Below, in pieces: positions 7,431 through 13,882 of a stretch of 17,984 nucleotides of DNA. The notes beneath the pieces are model-generated. The model had not been told where the DNA came from and made no database searches. It saw only the letters and a list, made by a program, of their open reading frames with translations. The DNA comes from DATHYZ01 sp035458865 (GTDB lineage Bacteria; Chloroflexota; Limnocylindria; Limnocylindrales; CSP1-4): contig DATHYZ010000122.1 of the NCBI GenBank assembly GCA_035458865.1, positions 1-17,984 of the forward strand, written 5' to 3'. A program made the translations under genes and the position numbers. How positions within the stretch are numbered: position 1 is the stretch's first letter; each line of letters begins with the position of its first letter.

Positions 7431-8585
7431 TCACCGGGCGACCTCGACCCAGTGGCCGGCCCGGGCGCTGCCCGCGACCGCGTCGCCGACGAGCATCTCG
7501 TCGTGGCCGTCGGCGAAGGTCGGATAGGTCGGGCGCTCGGCGGGTCCCCCGGCGACCACGTCGCCGTAGACGGCCCGGTACAGGGCCTTGAAGGTGTCGG
7601 CGAACCCCTCCACGTGGCCGGCAGGCAGGCTCGCGGCAGCCGCTCCCTCCGGGCCCATCAGCGCCGGGTTGCGGAGCAGGACCTCGTTGGTCCGGTCGCG
7701 GTGGCCGATCCAGAGCTCGTCGGGCCGCTCCGAATCCCAGGCGGCCGCGGCGGTCGAGCCGTCGATCTCGTACTGCAGCGAGTTCTTGCGGCCCGGGCTC
7801 AGCTGGGAGACGGCGAGCGCGCCGCGGGCGCCGTTGTCGAAGCGGAGCACGATCGTGGCCACGTCCTCGGTGCCGATGGCCCGCTCGACCGTGTCCGCGG
7901 CGCGGTCGGTCGAGAAGGTCTCGACCGGTCCGGTCGGCTCGTGGCGCACCGGGATGAAGGTGGCCAGGTCGGCCATGACCTCGACGACCCGGCGGCCGGT
8001 CAGGAACGTGGTGAGGTCGAGCCAGTGGGAGCCGATGTCGCCGACGGCCCGGAGGGCGCCGCCCCGATCGGGCTGGAGCCGCCAGTTCCAGTCGGTGTCG
8101 TGCAGCAGCCAGTCCTGGAAGTAGTGGCCGGAGACCAGGCGGATATCTCCCAGGCCGCCCTCGTGGACGAGGCCGGCCAGGTGCTGGTTGACCGGGTAGA
8201 ACCGGATGTTGAAGTTGACCGCGTGGACCCGGCCGCTGGCCTCGGCGAGGCGGACCAGCTCGCCCGACTCCTCGGACGTCATCGCGAGCGGCTTCTCGCA
8301 GACGACATGCCGTCCGGCGGCCAGGATCGCCTTCACCTGCGGGTAGTGGAGGTCGTTCGGGGAGGTCACGTGGACGACCTCGACCCGCTCGTCGTCGAGG
8401 AGATCGGCGAGGTCGCGATAGGCCCGCGGGACGCCGAGCGCCTCGGCTCGCAGCGCCCCCCGCTCGGGCGTCGAGCCGAGCAGACCGTGGACCGTGACGC
8501 CGAGCCGGCGGAGTGCCTCGATGTGGACGGTGCCGATGAAGCCGCTGCCGATCACGGCCGCGCCAACGTCGCTGATCCGTCGCAT
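7431..8585 (-). CDS. Gfo/Idh/MocA family NAD(P)-dependent oxidoreductase
   Basis: This is a 384-residue soluble oxidoreductase expected to interconvert a sugar or polyol hydroxyl and a keto group with NAD(P). The N-terminal Rossmann fold has GSGFIG (13-18), the canonical CEKPLAM motif puts Glu-Lys-Pro at 97-99, and the C-terminal half has GDIGSHWLD with Asp183 and His187 in the usual catalytic positions. The ATG at 8585 has an AGGAGGAGG ribosome binding site about 9 bases upstream. It is the first gene of the long transporter operon and sits behind the putative promoter and operator near 8660-8700. Related members include inositol dehydrogenase, glucose-fructose oxidoreductase and enzymes of levoglucosan and 3-keto-sugar metabolism. 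Substrate is unknown. Confidence 0.93.
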   Translation of the reverse strand: MRRISDVGAAVIGSGFIGTVHIEALRRLGVTVHGLLGSTPERGALRAEALGVPRAYRDLADLLDDERVEVVHVTSPNDLHYPQVKAILAAGRHVVCEKPLAMTSEESGELVRLAEASGRVHAVNFNIRFYPVNQHLAGLVHEGGLGDIRLVSGHYFQDWLLHDTDWNWRLQPDRGGALRAVGDIGSHWLDLTTFLTGRRVVEVMADLATFIPVRHEPTGPVETFSTDRAADTVERAIGTEDVATIVLRFDNGARGALAVSQLSPGRKNSLQYEIDGSTAAAAWDSERPDELWIGHRDRTNEVLLRNPALMGPEGAAAASLPAGHVEGFADTFKALYRAVYGDVVAGGPAERPTYPTFADGHDEMLVGDAVAGSARAGHWVEVAR

Positions 8586-8662
8586 CGAGGGACACCTCCT
8601 CCTGGTCCGACCCGTCGTGCAAGCCGCCGATCGGCCGGCCGGACCGGGCGTGGACCTGCGCC

Positions 8663-8692
8663 ACTCTAGCCGCTCGGTCGGCCGGTCGTCTA
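8663..8692 (-). promoter_or_regulatory. Candidate promoter of the transporter/catabolic operon
   Basis: On the minus strand TAGACG (8692-8687, 4/6 to the sigma70-type -35) and TAGAGT (8668-8663, 4/6 to the -10) are 18 bases apart. Transcription would start near 8656, giving a leader of about 70 bases. The -35 lies inside the palindrome described at 8684-8699. The assignment is by eye. Confidence 0.5.
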
Positions 8693-8699
8693 GACAACT
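8684..8699. promoter_or_regulatory. Operator-like GTCTAGAC palindrome, resembling a DasR/NagR (GntR/HutC) site
   Basis: GGTCGTCTAGACAACT has a perfect 8-base palindromic core, GTCTAGAC (8688-8695). I recall the DasR responsive element consensus as ACTGGTCTAGACCACT or close to it; about 12-13 of 16 positions agree. DasR and NagR control N-acetylglucosamine genes, which fits NagA and NagB nearby. The site overlaps the proposed -35, as a repressor site would. No regulator gene is in the window. Confidence 0.5.
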
Positions 8700-8809
8700 T
8701 GCCGGCCCCGCCATCGGTCCGCCGCGTACGCCGGGACGCACGAGTCGAAGCCCCAGGGGACGCAGGAGGCACGGCCCCACCGTACCGACGCCGAGCCAGC
8801 CGCCTAGGT
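8700..8809. other. Intergenic DNA between nagB terminator hairpin and operator
   Basis: The full intergenic gap is 8586-8857 (272 bases). The part from 8700 to 8809 holds no convincing ORF, repeat or RNA structure that I can see. The rest is explained by the hairpin at 8810-8841, the promoter and operator at 8663-8699, and the 5' leader. Confidence 0.5.
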
Positions 8810-8841
8810 CCATCCGGCCCGGGCCGGCCGGGGCCGGATGG
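8810..8841 (-). terminator. GC-rich hairpin downstream of the nagB-like gene
   Basis: CCATCCGGCCC (8810-8820) and GGGCCGGATGG (8831-8841) form a perfect 11-bp stem around a self-complementary GC-rich loop, starting 16 bases after the nagB stop on the minus strand. There is no T-run, so it is a weak or factor-assisted terminator at best, but its place at the end of the two-gene block fits. Confidence 0.55.
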
Positions 8842-8857
8842 TCCGGCGGACGTTCCC

Positions 8858-9601
8858 TCAGTGCGAGGCCGACGACTCGTGCCCGGTCAGTCCGGCAGCG
8901 GCAGGACGATCGGCCATGACCCGGAGCCGAGGATGGCGTCGCAGGTACGTCGCCGGGCAGTCCGGGCCCTCCGGCTCGCCGAGCATCCGGGCCAACACCT
9001 CCGACTTCCGCTCGCCACTGACGAGGAGCCAGACCTCTTCGGCCCGGAGCAGGCGGTCCAGGCCGAGGGTGATCCCGGCCGTCGGTGGGCTGCTGGCCCC
9101 GTACCGCTCGGTGGCCACCTCGCGGGTCGCCGCATCCAGGGTCACCACGCGGGTCGGGCTGTCGGCCGTCGAGCCTGGCTCGTTCATCCCGACGTGCCCG
9201 TTGAGACCCAGGCCCAGCAGGGCCAGGTCCACGCCGGCCGCGGCGACCGCGTCCAGGCGCGCGGCCTCGCCGGGTGGATCGACGGCCGCGCTGTCGATCG
9301 TGGTGAACGCCGGGGGGCGCTCGAGCCGATCGAGAAGCTCGCGGCGCAAGCGAGGGCCTCCGAGGGCGGGGTCGTCGGGCGGCAGGCCCAGGTACTCGTC
9401 GAGCAGGATGACGTGGGCTTCGGCGAGCGACGCCCTGCCCTGGCCGACGAGATCGACCAGGGCCGCGTAGACCGGCGCCGGGGTCTCCCCGGTCGGCAGG
9501 ACGAGCCGAAGCTCCGGACGGACCCGCAGCCGCTCGGCCAGCTCCCCGGCCACCCAGGATGGCCAGGCCTCTGGCTGGACGACCTCCAGGGAGAGCGTCA
9601 T
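8858..9601 (-). CDS. nagB: Glucosamine-6-phosphate deaminase/isomerase family (NagB-like)
   Basis: This 247-residue soluble enzyme is of the NagB family, which converts glucosamine 6-phosphate to fructose 6-phosphate and ammonia. The phosphate loop LPTGETP is at 35-41 and the catalytic region LLDEYLGLP puts Asp68 in place. The signature GLGLNGHVGMNEPGS gives Asn134, His136 and Glu141. The Asn where E. coli has Asp141 is also seen in the Bacillus-type enzymes, so it does not argue against activity. The length matches the short Bacillus type, without the E. coli allosteric C-terminal extension. The ATG at 9601 overlaps the upstream oxidoreductase stop as ATGA. A 6-phosphogluconolactonase-like relative is the main alternative, but the GHVGMNEPG motif favours NagB. 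Confidence 0.9.
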   Translation of the reverse strand: MTLSLEVVQPEAWPSWVAGELAERLRVRPELRLVLPTGETPAPVYAALVDLVGQGRASLAEAHVILLDEYLGLPPDDPALGGPRLRRELLDRLERPPAFTTIDSAAVDPPGEAARLDAVAAAGVDLALLGLGLNGHVGMNEPGSTADSPTRVVTLDAATREVATERYGASSPPTAGITLGLDRLLRAEEVWLLVSGERKSEVLARMLGEPEGPDCPATYLRRHPRLRVMADRPAAAGLTGHESSASH

Positions 9602-10797
9602 CCGCCGATGACGCGATCGACGAAGTCGCCGGATGAGGGGTCCTTGAGGATGAGCTTCTGGCGTCCATCCGGAAGGATCTCGCGCTTGATCACGACCTGC
9701 CCGTCGAGCATCTCCGGCTGCGCTTCGATCCGCGGCGTGGTCCCGCCGCGCCACTCGAACAGCTCCACCGGCTCCCAGGTCGCGGACTTCGCCGAGCGGT
9801 AGGCGGCGTCCATGATCGCGTTGACGACGTAGCCGTCGTAGAACGTCTCCTGGGGCGCTCGCCCCTCGTCGAGTGCCCGGAACATGTCGGTGAACATGTC
9901 CACGTAGCCCAGCTCGGAGACCTCGTCGCCCACGGGGAAGAGCCAGCCGGCCTGGGTCTCGGCCTTCTCGGCGACGTAGCCGCCACCGCCGCCGGCCGTG
10001 AACATCTCGAATCCGGTCCGCAGGAAGTGGTTCATCCAGATGGTGCCGTGCGTCCCGGCGACCTCGTCGCGGAGGTCCATGCCGCCGCGGAAGGTCCAGG
10101 AGACCTCGAACTGGCCGACCGCCCCCGACTCGAAGCGGATGAGCGCGATCGCGTTGTCCTCGTCGGCGATCGGGTGGACCAGCGTGTCGGTGTGGCACAT
10201 GACCTCGACCGGCCGGTTCCCCTTGCCGACGAAGTTCCGGATGATCTCGATGCAGTGGCAGCCGAGGTCGATGATGGCCCCGCCGCCGGTGAGGCGACCA
10301 TCCCAGAACCAGGCCGAATGGGGGCCGGGGTGGGTCTCGCGGGAGCGGACCCAGGTGACCTGGCCGATCGCCCCGCCCTGGACCGCCTTGACGGCCTTGA
10401 GCGACTTTGGCGTGTAGCAGAGGTCCTCGAGGTAGCCGGCGAACACGCCGGCCCGCTCCACGGTCTCCAGCATCCGCCGAGCCTCCTCGGCGTTGCGACC
10501 CAGCGGCTTGGTGCAGAGGACCGGCTTGCCGGCCGCCGCGGCCATGGCGATCGCCTCCTCGTGGAGGAAGTTCGGCAGGCCGACCACGACCACGTCGACC
10601 TCGGGGTGCTCGATCGCGGCCCTGATCTCGGTCGTCGACTCCGGGATCCCCCAGCGCTCGCGGAACGCCCGCCCGCGCTCCTCGCTCCTGGAGTACACGA
10701 TCCGGACCGAGTCCCGGCCTCGCTGGCCGTGGAGGGTCATCGTGTAGAAGTCGCCGATCAGGCCGGTGCCCAGCATCGCGATCCGGTACGACTGCAT
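9598..10797 (-). CDS. Gfo/Idh/MocA family oxidoreductase with TKP in place of EKP
   Basis: This is a 399-residue soluble NAD(P)-dependent oxidoreductase. Visible elements are the Rossmann motif GTGLIG (10-15), VLCTKPLGRN with Thr96-Lys97-Pro98 where most relatives have Glu-Lys-Pro, and IIDLGCHCIEI with Asp177 and His181 in the catalytic positions. The C-terminal half is a long beta domain ending with an extra basic segment (about residues 370-399). It is clearly different from the second oxidoreductase gene at 7431-8585, so the two probably catalyse different steps, for example oxidation and later reduction. The ATG at 10797 has an AAGGAGA ribosome binding site about 7 bases upstream (10805-10811). 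It is the first gene of its block, divergent from nagA, and coupled to the nagB-like gene. The substrate is a sugar or its keto form; more is not deducible. Confidence 0.92.
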   Translation of the reverse strand: MQSYRIAMLGTGLIGDFYTMTLHGQRGRDSVRIVYSRSEERGRAFRERWGIPESTTEIRAAIEHPEVDVVVVGLPNFLHEEAIAMAAAAGKPVLCTKPLGRNAEEARRMLETVERAGVFAGYLEDLCYTPKSLKAVKAVQGGAIGQVTWVRSRETHPGPHSAWFWDGRLTGGGAIIDLGCHCIEIIRNFVGKGNRPVEVMCHTDTLVHPIADEDNAIALIRFESGAVGQFEVSWTFRGGMDLRDEVAGTHGTIWMNHFLRTGFEMFTAGGGGGYVAEKAETQAGWLFPVGDEVSELGYVDMFTDMFRALDEGRAPQETFYDGYVVNAIMDAAYRSAKSATWEPVELFEWRGGTTPRIEAQPEMLDGQVVIKREILPDGRQKLILKDPSSGDFVDRVIGG

Positions 10798-10826
10798 CGG
10801 GGCGTCTCCTTCGTTGCGGTCCGTCG

Positions 10827-10832
10827 ATCGTA
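10827..10832 (-). promoter_or_regulatory. Candidate -10 element for the oxidoreductase/nagB operon
   Basis: The minus strand reads TACGAT about 30 bases before the ATG at 10797, with the ribosome binding site between them. No good -35 is found at 16-19 bases. The same hexamer occurs in the divergent nagA promoter and before the sugar ATPase gene at 15451. Confidence 0.4.
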
Positions 10833-10869
10833 CTGCGCCGCGGCCGGGCCCCTCGTCCGGTCCCACGGC

Positions 10870-10898
10870 CCGACACGTGGACCGCCGGGGCGTACGAT
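10870..10898 (+). promoter_or_regulatory. Candidate sigma70-type promoter of nagA
   Basis: CCGACA (10870-10875) and TACGAT (10893-10898) are separated by exactly 17 bases; each matches the consensus at 4 of 6 positions. The start of transcription would fall at about 10905-10908, at or just before the ATG of a 9-codon leader ORF, so the transcript may be leaderless. Confidence 0.55.
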
Positions 10899-10907
10899 TC
10901 AGGTCCG

Positions 10908-10937
10908 ATGACCACCGCAGGATCGGCCCCGTCGTGA
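10908..10937 (+). CDS. Putative 9-codon leader ORF before nagA
   Basis: ATG at 10908 opens a short frame, MTTAGSAPS, that ends in TGA at 10935-10937. Its stop overlaps the GTG of nagA as GTGA. The ATG lies 9 bases after the proposed -10, close to the expected transcript start. It could be a translated leader that delivers ribosomes to nagA by coupling. It may also be chance; no product function is suggested. Confidence 0.3.
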   Translation: MTTAGSAPS

Positions 10938-12163
10938 CCGCCCCCAGGCCCGCACGCTGGCTTCGCGCCGACCTCGTCGGCCCGCGCGGGATCCTGGAGG
11001 ATCGCCTCGTCAGGATCGACGGCGATCGCATCGGCCTGATCGCCCCCGCCGCGGCCGAGCCCGCAGCGGCCCGTCGGGCGGAGCGCCTTGACGGCCTGCT
11101 CGCCCCCGGTCTCCTCGACCTCCACTGCCACGGCGGCGGCGGCATCGACGTGCTCGGGCCGGGCGTGGATGCCCTGGCCAGCGGCAGCCCGGCGGCCGTC
11201 GCGGACACCGTGGAGGCCCTCCGCTCCTTCGCCGCGTACCAGGCCCGGCGCGGGGTGACGAGCGTGCTCCCCACGGCCGTCTCGATCCCGCTGCCGGCGC
11301 TGCGGACCTGGGCCCGCGCCGTGGACGAGGCTCGTCGCCGCCAGGCCGACGACCGTGCTGCCGGAGGGGCGGTCCGCGAGGCGTCGATCCTCGGCGCCAA
11401 CCTCGAGGGGCCGGCGCTCGCGGAGCAGCGGCGCGGCGCCCACGATCCCCGGGCGCTCATCGCCCCGCAGGTCCTGCTCGAGGCGCTCGAGGCGGACCCG
11501 GCCACCTGGGCCGCCGTCCGGGTGGTCACGGTGGCTCCGGAGGGGACGGGCGGCCCGGACCTGGTCGCCGCGCTGGCCGCGCGGGGCATCGTCGTCAGCC
11601 TCGGCCACACGGCCGCCGGGACGGCGACGGTCCTCGCCGCGGTCGAGGCCGGCGCCCGGAGCGTCACCCATCTCTTCAACGCGATGCCCGCGCTGCACCA
11701 CCGGGATCCGGGCCTCCCGGGCATCGCGCTGGCCGATCGGCGGCTCCATGCCGAGCTCATCGCCGACGGCGTCCATGTCGACCGCCGCCTCCTCCCGCCG
11801 CTGGCTCGATCGCTGGGCCGGCGGATGCTCTACGTCAGCGACGCGATCGCGGCGGCCGGTGTCGGCGACGGTGAGCTCGTCCTCGGGTCGCTACGGGTGA
11901 CGGTCCGCGGTGCCGAGGCCCGCCTCGCCGATGGAACCCTGGCCGGCAGCGTCACCCCGCTCGACGCGGCCGTCGGCGTCGCCGTCCGGGCCGGGGTGTC
12001 CCCGGCGACGGCGCTCATCGCGGCCGCGACGACGCCGGCGCGCCTGCTCGGCCTGCGTGACCGAGGGGTCGTGCGGGAAGGGGCCCGCGCCGATCTCGTC
12101 GTCGTGGGCCCGGACGGTCGGCTCCGTCGGACGTACCTGGGCGGGATGCCGCTGGACCGCTGA
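10934..12163 (+). CDS. nagA: N-acetylglucosamine-6-phosphate deacetylase
   Basis: This 409-residue amidohydrolase converts N-acetylglucosamine 6-phosphate to glucosamine 6-phosphate and acetate, the step before NagB. Metal and catalytic residues are all visible: HxH at His64 and His66 in LDLHCHGG, Glu159 in ANLEGP, His225 in SLGHTAAG, His246 in THLFNAMPALHHR, and the catalytic Asp303 in YVSDAI. An N-terminal strand region (about 9-55) and the C-terminal DLVVVGPDG form the small beta domain typical of the family. GTG at 10934 was chosen because homology begins right after it (RWLRADLV) and upstream in-frame sequence looks non-coding. The gene is divergent from the oxidoreductase/nagB block, so both may share one control region. 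It lacks a partner kinase in this window. Confidence 0.94.
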   Translation: MTAPRPARWLRADLVGPRGILEDRLVRIDGDRIGLIAPAAAEPAAARRAERLDGLLAPGLLDLHCHGGGGIDVLGPGVDALASGSPAAVADTVEALRSFAAYQARRGVTSVLPTAVSIPLPALRTWARAVDEARRRQADDRAAGGAVREASILGANLEGPALAEQRRGAHDPRALIAPQVLLEALEADPATWAAVRVVTVAPEGTGGPDLVAALAARGIVVSLGHTAAGTATVLAAVEAGARSVTHLFNAMPALHHRDPGLPGIALADRRLHAELIADGVHVDRRLLPPLARSLGRRMLYVSDAIAAAGVGDGELVLGSLRVTVRGAEARLADGTLAGSVTPLDAAVGVAVRAGVSPATALIAAATTPARLLGLRDRGVVREGARADLVVVGPDGRLRRTYLGGMPLDR

Positions 12164-12215
12164 GCCCGGATCGGGGACCGGATCGGCCACCGACGCCGCC
12201 GCCGGGAGACGGTCG

Positions 12216-13193
12216 TCAGCCCCGGGCGTCTCCGGCCAGCCCGTCCCAGGTCGCCTCGGCCCCGATCCGCTCGGCTGCCTCTGCCAGACGGCGTCGCAGC
12301 AGGCGCCAGCGCCGGCGGGCCTCGTCGGCGGTCACCACCACGAAGCGGACGTGATCTCCGGGCCGCAACTGGCCGACCCGCGGCAGATCGGCCCGGGCCA
12401 CGATCGCGACGACCGGGTAGCCGCCGACGGTCTGGGCGTCGGCGAGCAGCACGATCGGCATCCCCGTCTCGGTGAGCTGGATCGACCCCGGCACGACCGG
12501 GTGCGACACGATCGAGCCGACGGCGATCGGCGATCCACCCAGGAGGCGGACACCCATCCGATCCGCGTCGGGAGCGACCGTCCAGCCGGTGCTCGCGATC
12601 GTCTCCATGGCGTCGGACGGCAGGTGCCGGAGGTCCGGCCCGGGCATGACGGCGATCGGGTCGGACGGGTCCGTCGGCGGTGCGGCGTCCGGCCCGGGCC
12701 AGCGGCGCCCGGCGGCCGTCAGGTCGCCCCGTCGACCCGGCGCCAGGAGGTCGCCGGACGAGAGCGCCCGGCCGCCGAGCCCACCGAGCCCGGCCCGCAG
12801 GTCCGTCGAGGCGGATCCGAGGACGGCCGGGACGTCGACGCCCCCCGGGAGCGCCACGTAGGCGCGCGCACCCGGGCGCCCACCGGTGAACCGGAGGTGC
12901 GCTCCACGGTCGAGGCGATGGGCGATCCCGGGTCGGACGGGACGCCCGTCGATCTCGGCGCCGAGGTCCGCGCCGCCGAGTCCGATCACGCAGGTCTCCC
13001 GGGCGAAGAGGACGGTCCCCCCGAGGGTCACCTCGATCGCCGGCCGATCGGGTCGGTCGCCGAGGAGCAGGTTCGCCACGGCGAGCGACCACCCGTCGCA
13101 GGCGCCGGCGACCGCCAGCCCGATGCGCTGGTGGCCGGGGCGGCCGGCATCCTGGATCGTCGCCAGGAGCCCCGGCTCGACGACCTCGAGCAT
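12216..13193 (-). CDS. pxpC: 5-oxoprolinase subunit C (KipA / biotin-dependent carboxyltransferase-like)
   Basis: This is a 325-residue subunit of the prokaryotic PxpABC 5-oxoprolinase, which opens 5-oxoproline (pyroglutamate) to glutamate using ATP. It starts MLEVVEPGLLATIQDAGRPGHQ, the standard N-terminus of the family, with the conserved block GTVLFARETCVIGLGGAD near residue 60. It also has the segment MGVRLLGGSPI, and SIQLTETGMPIVLLADAQTVGGYPVVA near 240-265. ATG at 13193 lies 2 bases after the pxpB stop. It ends 52 bases from the nagA end in a convergent arrangement, with no clear terminator between them. Older names are KipA or urea amidolyase-related protein; the pxp assignment rests on the complete A-B-C set. 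Confidence 0.92.
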   Translation of the reverse strand: MLEVVEPGLLATIQDAGRPGHQRIGLAVAGACDGWSLAVANLLLGDRPDRPAIEVTLGGTVLFARETCVIGLGGADLGAEIDGRPVRPGIAHRLDRGAHLRFTGGRPGARAYVALPGGVDVPAVLGSASTDLRAGLGGLGGRALSSGDLLAPGRRGDLTAAGRRWPGPDAAPPTDPSDPIAVMPGPDLRHLPSDAMETIASTGWTVAPDADRMGVRLLGGSPIAVGSIVSHPVVPGSIQLTETGMPIVLLADAQTVGGYPVVAIVARADLPRVGQLRPGDHVRFVVVTADEARRRWRLLRRRLAEAAERIGAEATWDGLAGDARG

Positions 13194-13195
13194 CG

Positions 13196-13882
13196 TCAGG
13201 TCGCCACGAACCGGACGAGGTCGCCGGGATCGAGGCGGCTCGGCGGATCGGCCGCCGGGTCCCAGAGCCGCTCCCCGGTCCGCCCGATGAGGTGCCAGCC
13301 GCCGGGCGACTCGGTCGGGTAGATCCCGGTCTGGCGGCCCGCGATGGCGACGCTCCCGGCCGGCACCCGGGACCTCGGCTCGGCGCGCCTCGGGAGCTCC
13401 AGCTCGGACGGCAGCGGGCCGAGGTACGGGAAGCCCGGCGAGAAGCCGATCATGAAGACTCGGTAGACCGGAGCGGTGTGGAGCGCCACGATCTCGTCCA
13501 CGCTGCGACCCAGGCGGGCGGCGACCTCGTCGAGGTCGGGGCCGTCGCTGCCGCCGTAGCGGACAGGGATCTCGATCGGCGCTCGATCGCCGGCCGCGCC
13601 GGGGCCCGCTTCCGGGCCGGGCTCCGAGACGGCCGGGTCGGCGAGGACCTCCTCGACGGCCCGTCGGGCGGCGGCGGCCTCGATCCGCTCGGGGTCGAAC
13701 GGGACCAGGAGGCTCGCGTAGGCGGGGACCGGCCGGCCGAGCCCCGGACCGGCTCCCCCGTCCGCGAGGAGGCGGGCCGCGATCCGGTAGACCCGGGCGT
13801 TGACGCTCGGGTCGACGCGGTCGCCGAGCACGACGAGCAGCGCGGCCTCGCCGTACTCGATGACGAGCGGCGGGTCAGCCAT
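13196..13882 (-). CDS. pxpB: 5-oxoprolinase subunit B (KipI / carboxyltransferase domain 1)
   Basis: This 228-residue cytoplasmic subunit is of the KipI/allophanate hydrolase subunit 1 family. It partners with PxpC. The family motifs are clear: FMIGFSPGFPYLG in the middle, RVPAGSVAIAGRQTGIYP, then ESPGGWHLIGRT before the C-terminus, followed by LDPGDLVRFV. The first 110 residues contain a Gly/Pro/Ala-rich linker between the two lobes. ATG at 13882 overlaps the pxpA stop by 8 bases, and pxpC starts 2 bases after its own stop, so the three genes form one tightly coupled transcript. In Bacillus the homologue KipI inhibits the kinase KinA, but in this gene order the metabolic role is the better reading. 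Confidence 0.93.
   Translation of the reverse strand: MADPPLVIEYGEAALLVVLGDRVDPSVNARVYRIAARLLADGGAGPGLGRPVPAYASLLVPFDPERIEAAAARRAVEEVLADPAVSEPGPEAGPGAAGDRAPIEIPVRYGGSDGPDLDEVAARLGRSVDEIVALHTAPVYRVFMIGFSPGFPYLGPLPSELELPRRAEPRSRVPAGSVAIAGRQTGIYPTESPGGWHLIGRTGERLWDPAADPPSRLDPGDLVRFVAT

Noticed and set aside
9598..9601. NagB Asn134 in place of the E. coli catalytic Asp considered as a sign of inactivity.
   Set aside because: Bacillus-type NagB enzymes carry the same GxNGH motif, so this is a known variant.
8699..9802. Long open frame on the plus strand covering the nagB-like gene and the intergenic gap.
   Set aside because: It is antisense to the nagB-like gene with intact catalytic motifs, and its own translation is low-complexity Arg/Gly/Pro-rich sequence.
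10798..10933. Search for a second GTCTAGAC-type operator in the divergent oxidoreductase/nagA region.
   Set aside because: No TCTAGA core or similar palindrome was found, so shared control by the regulator proposed for 8684-8699 is not supported by the sequence here.
12164..12215. Possible bidirectional terminator between convergent nagA and pxpC.
   Set aside because: Only a short direct repeat of CCGGATCGG is visible; there is no convincing stem-loop.
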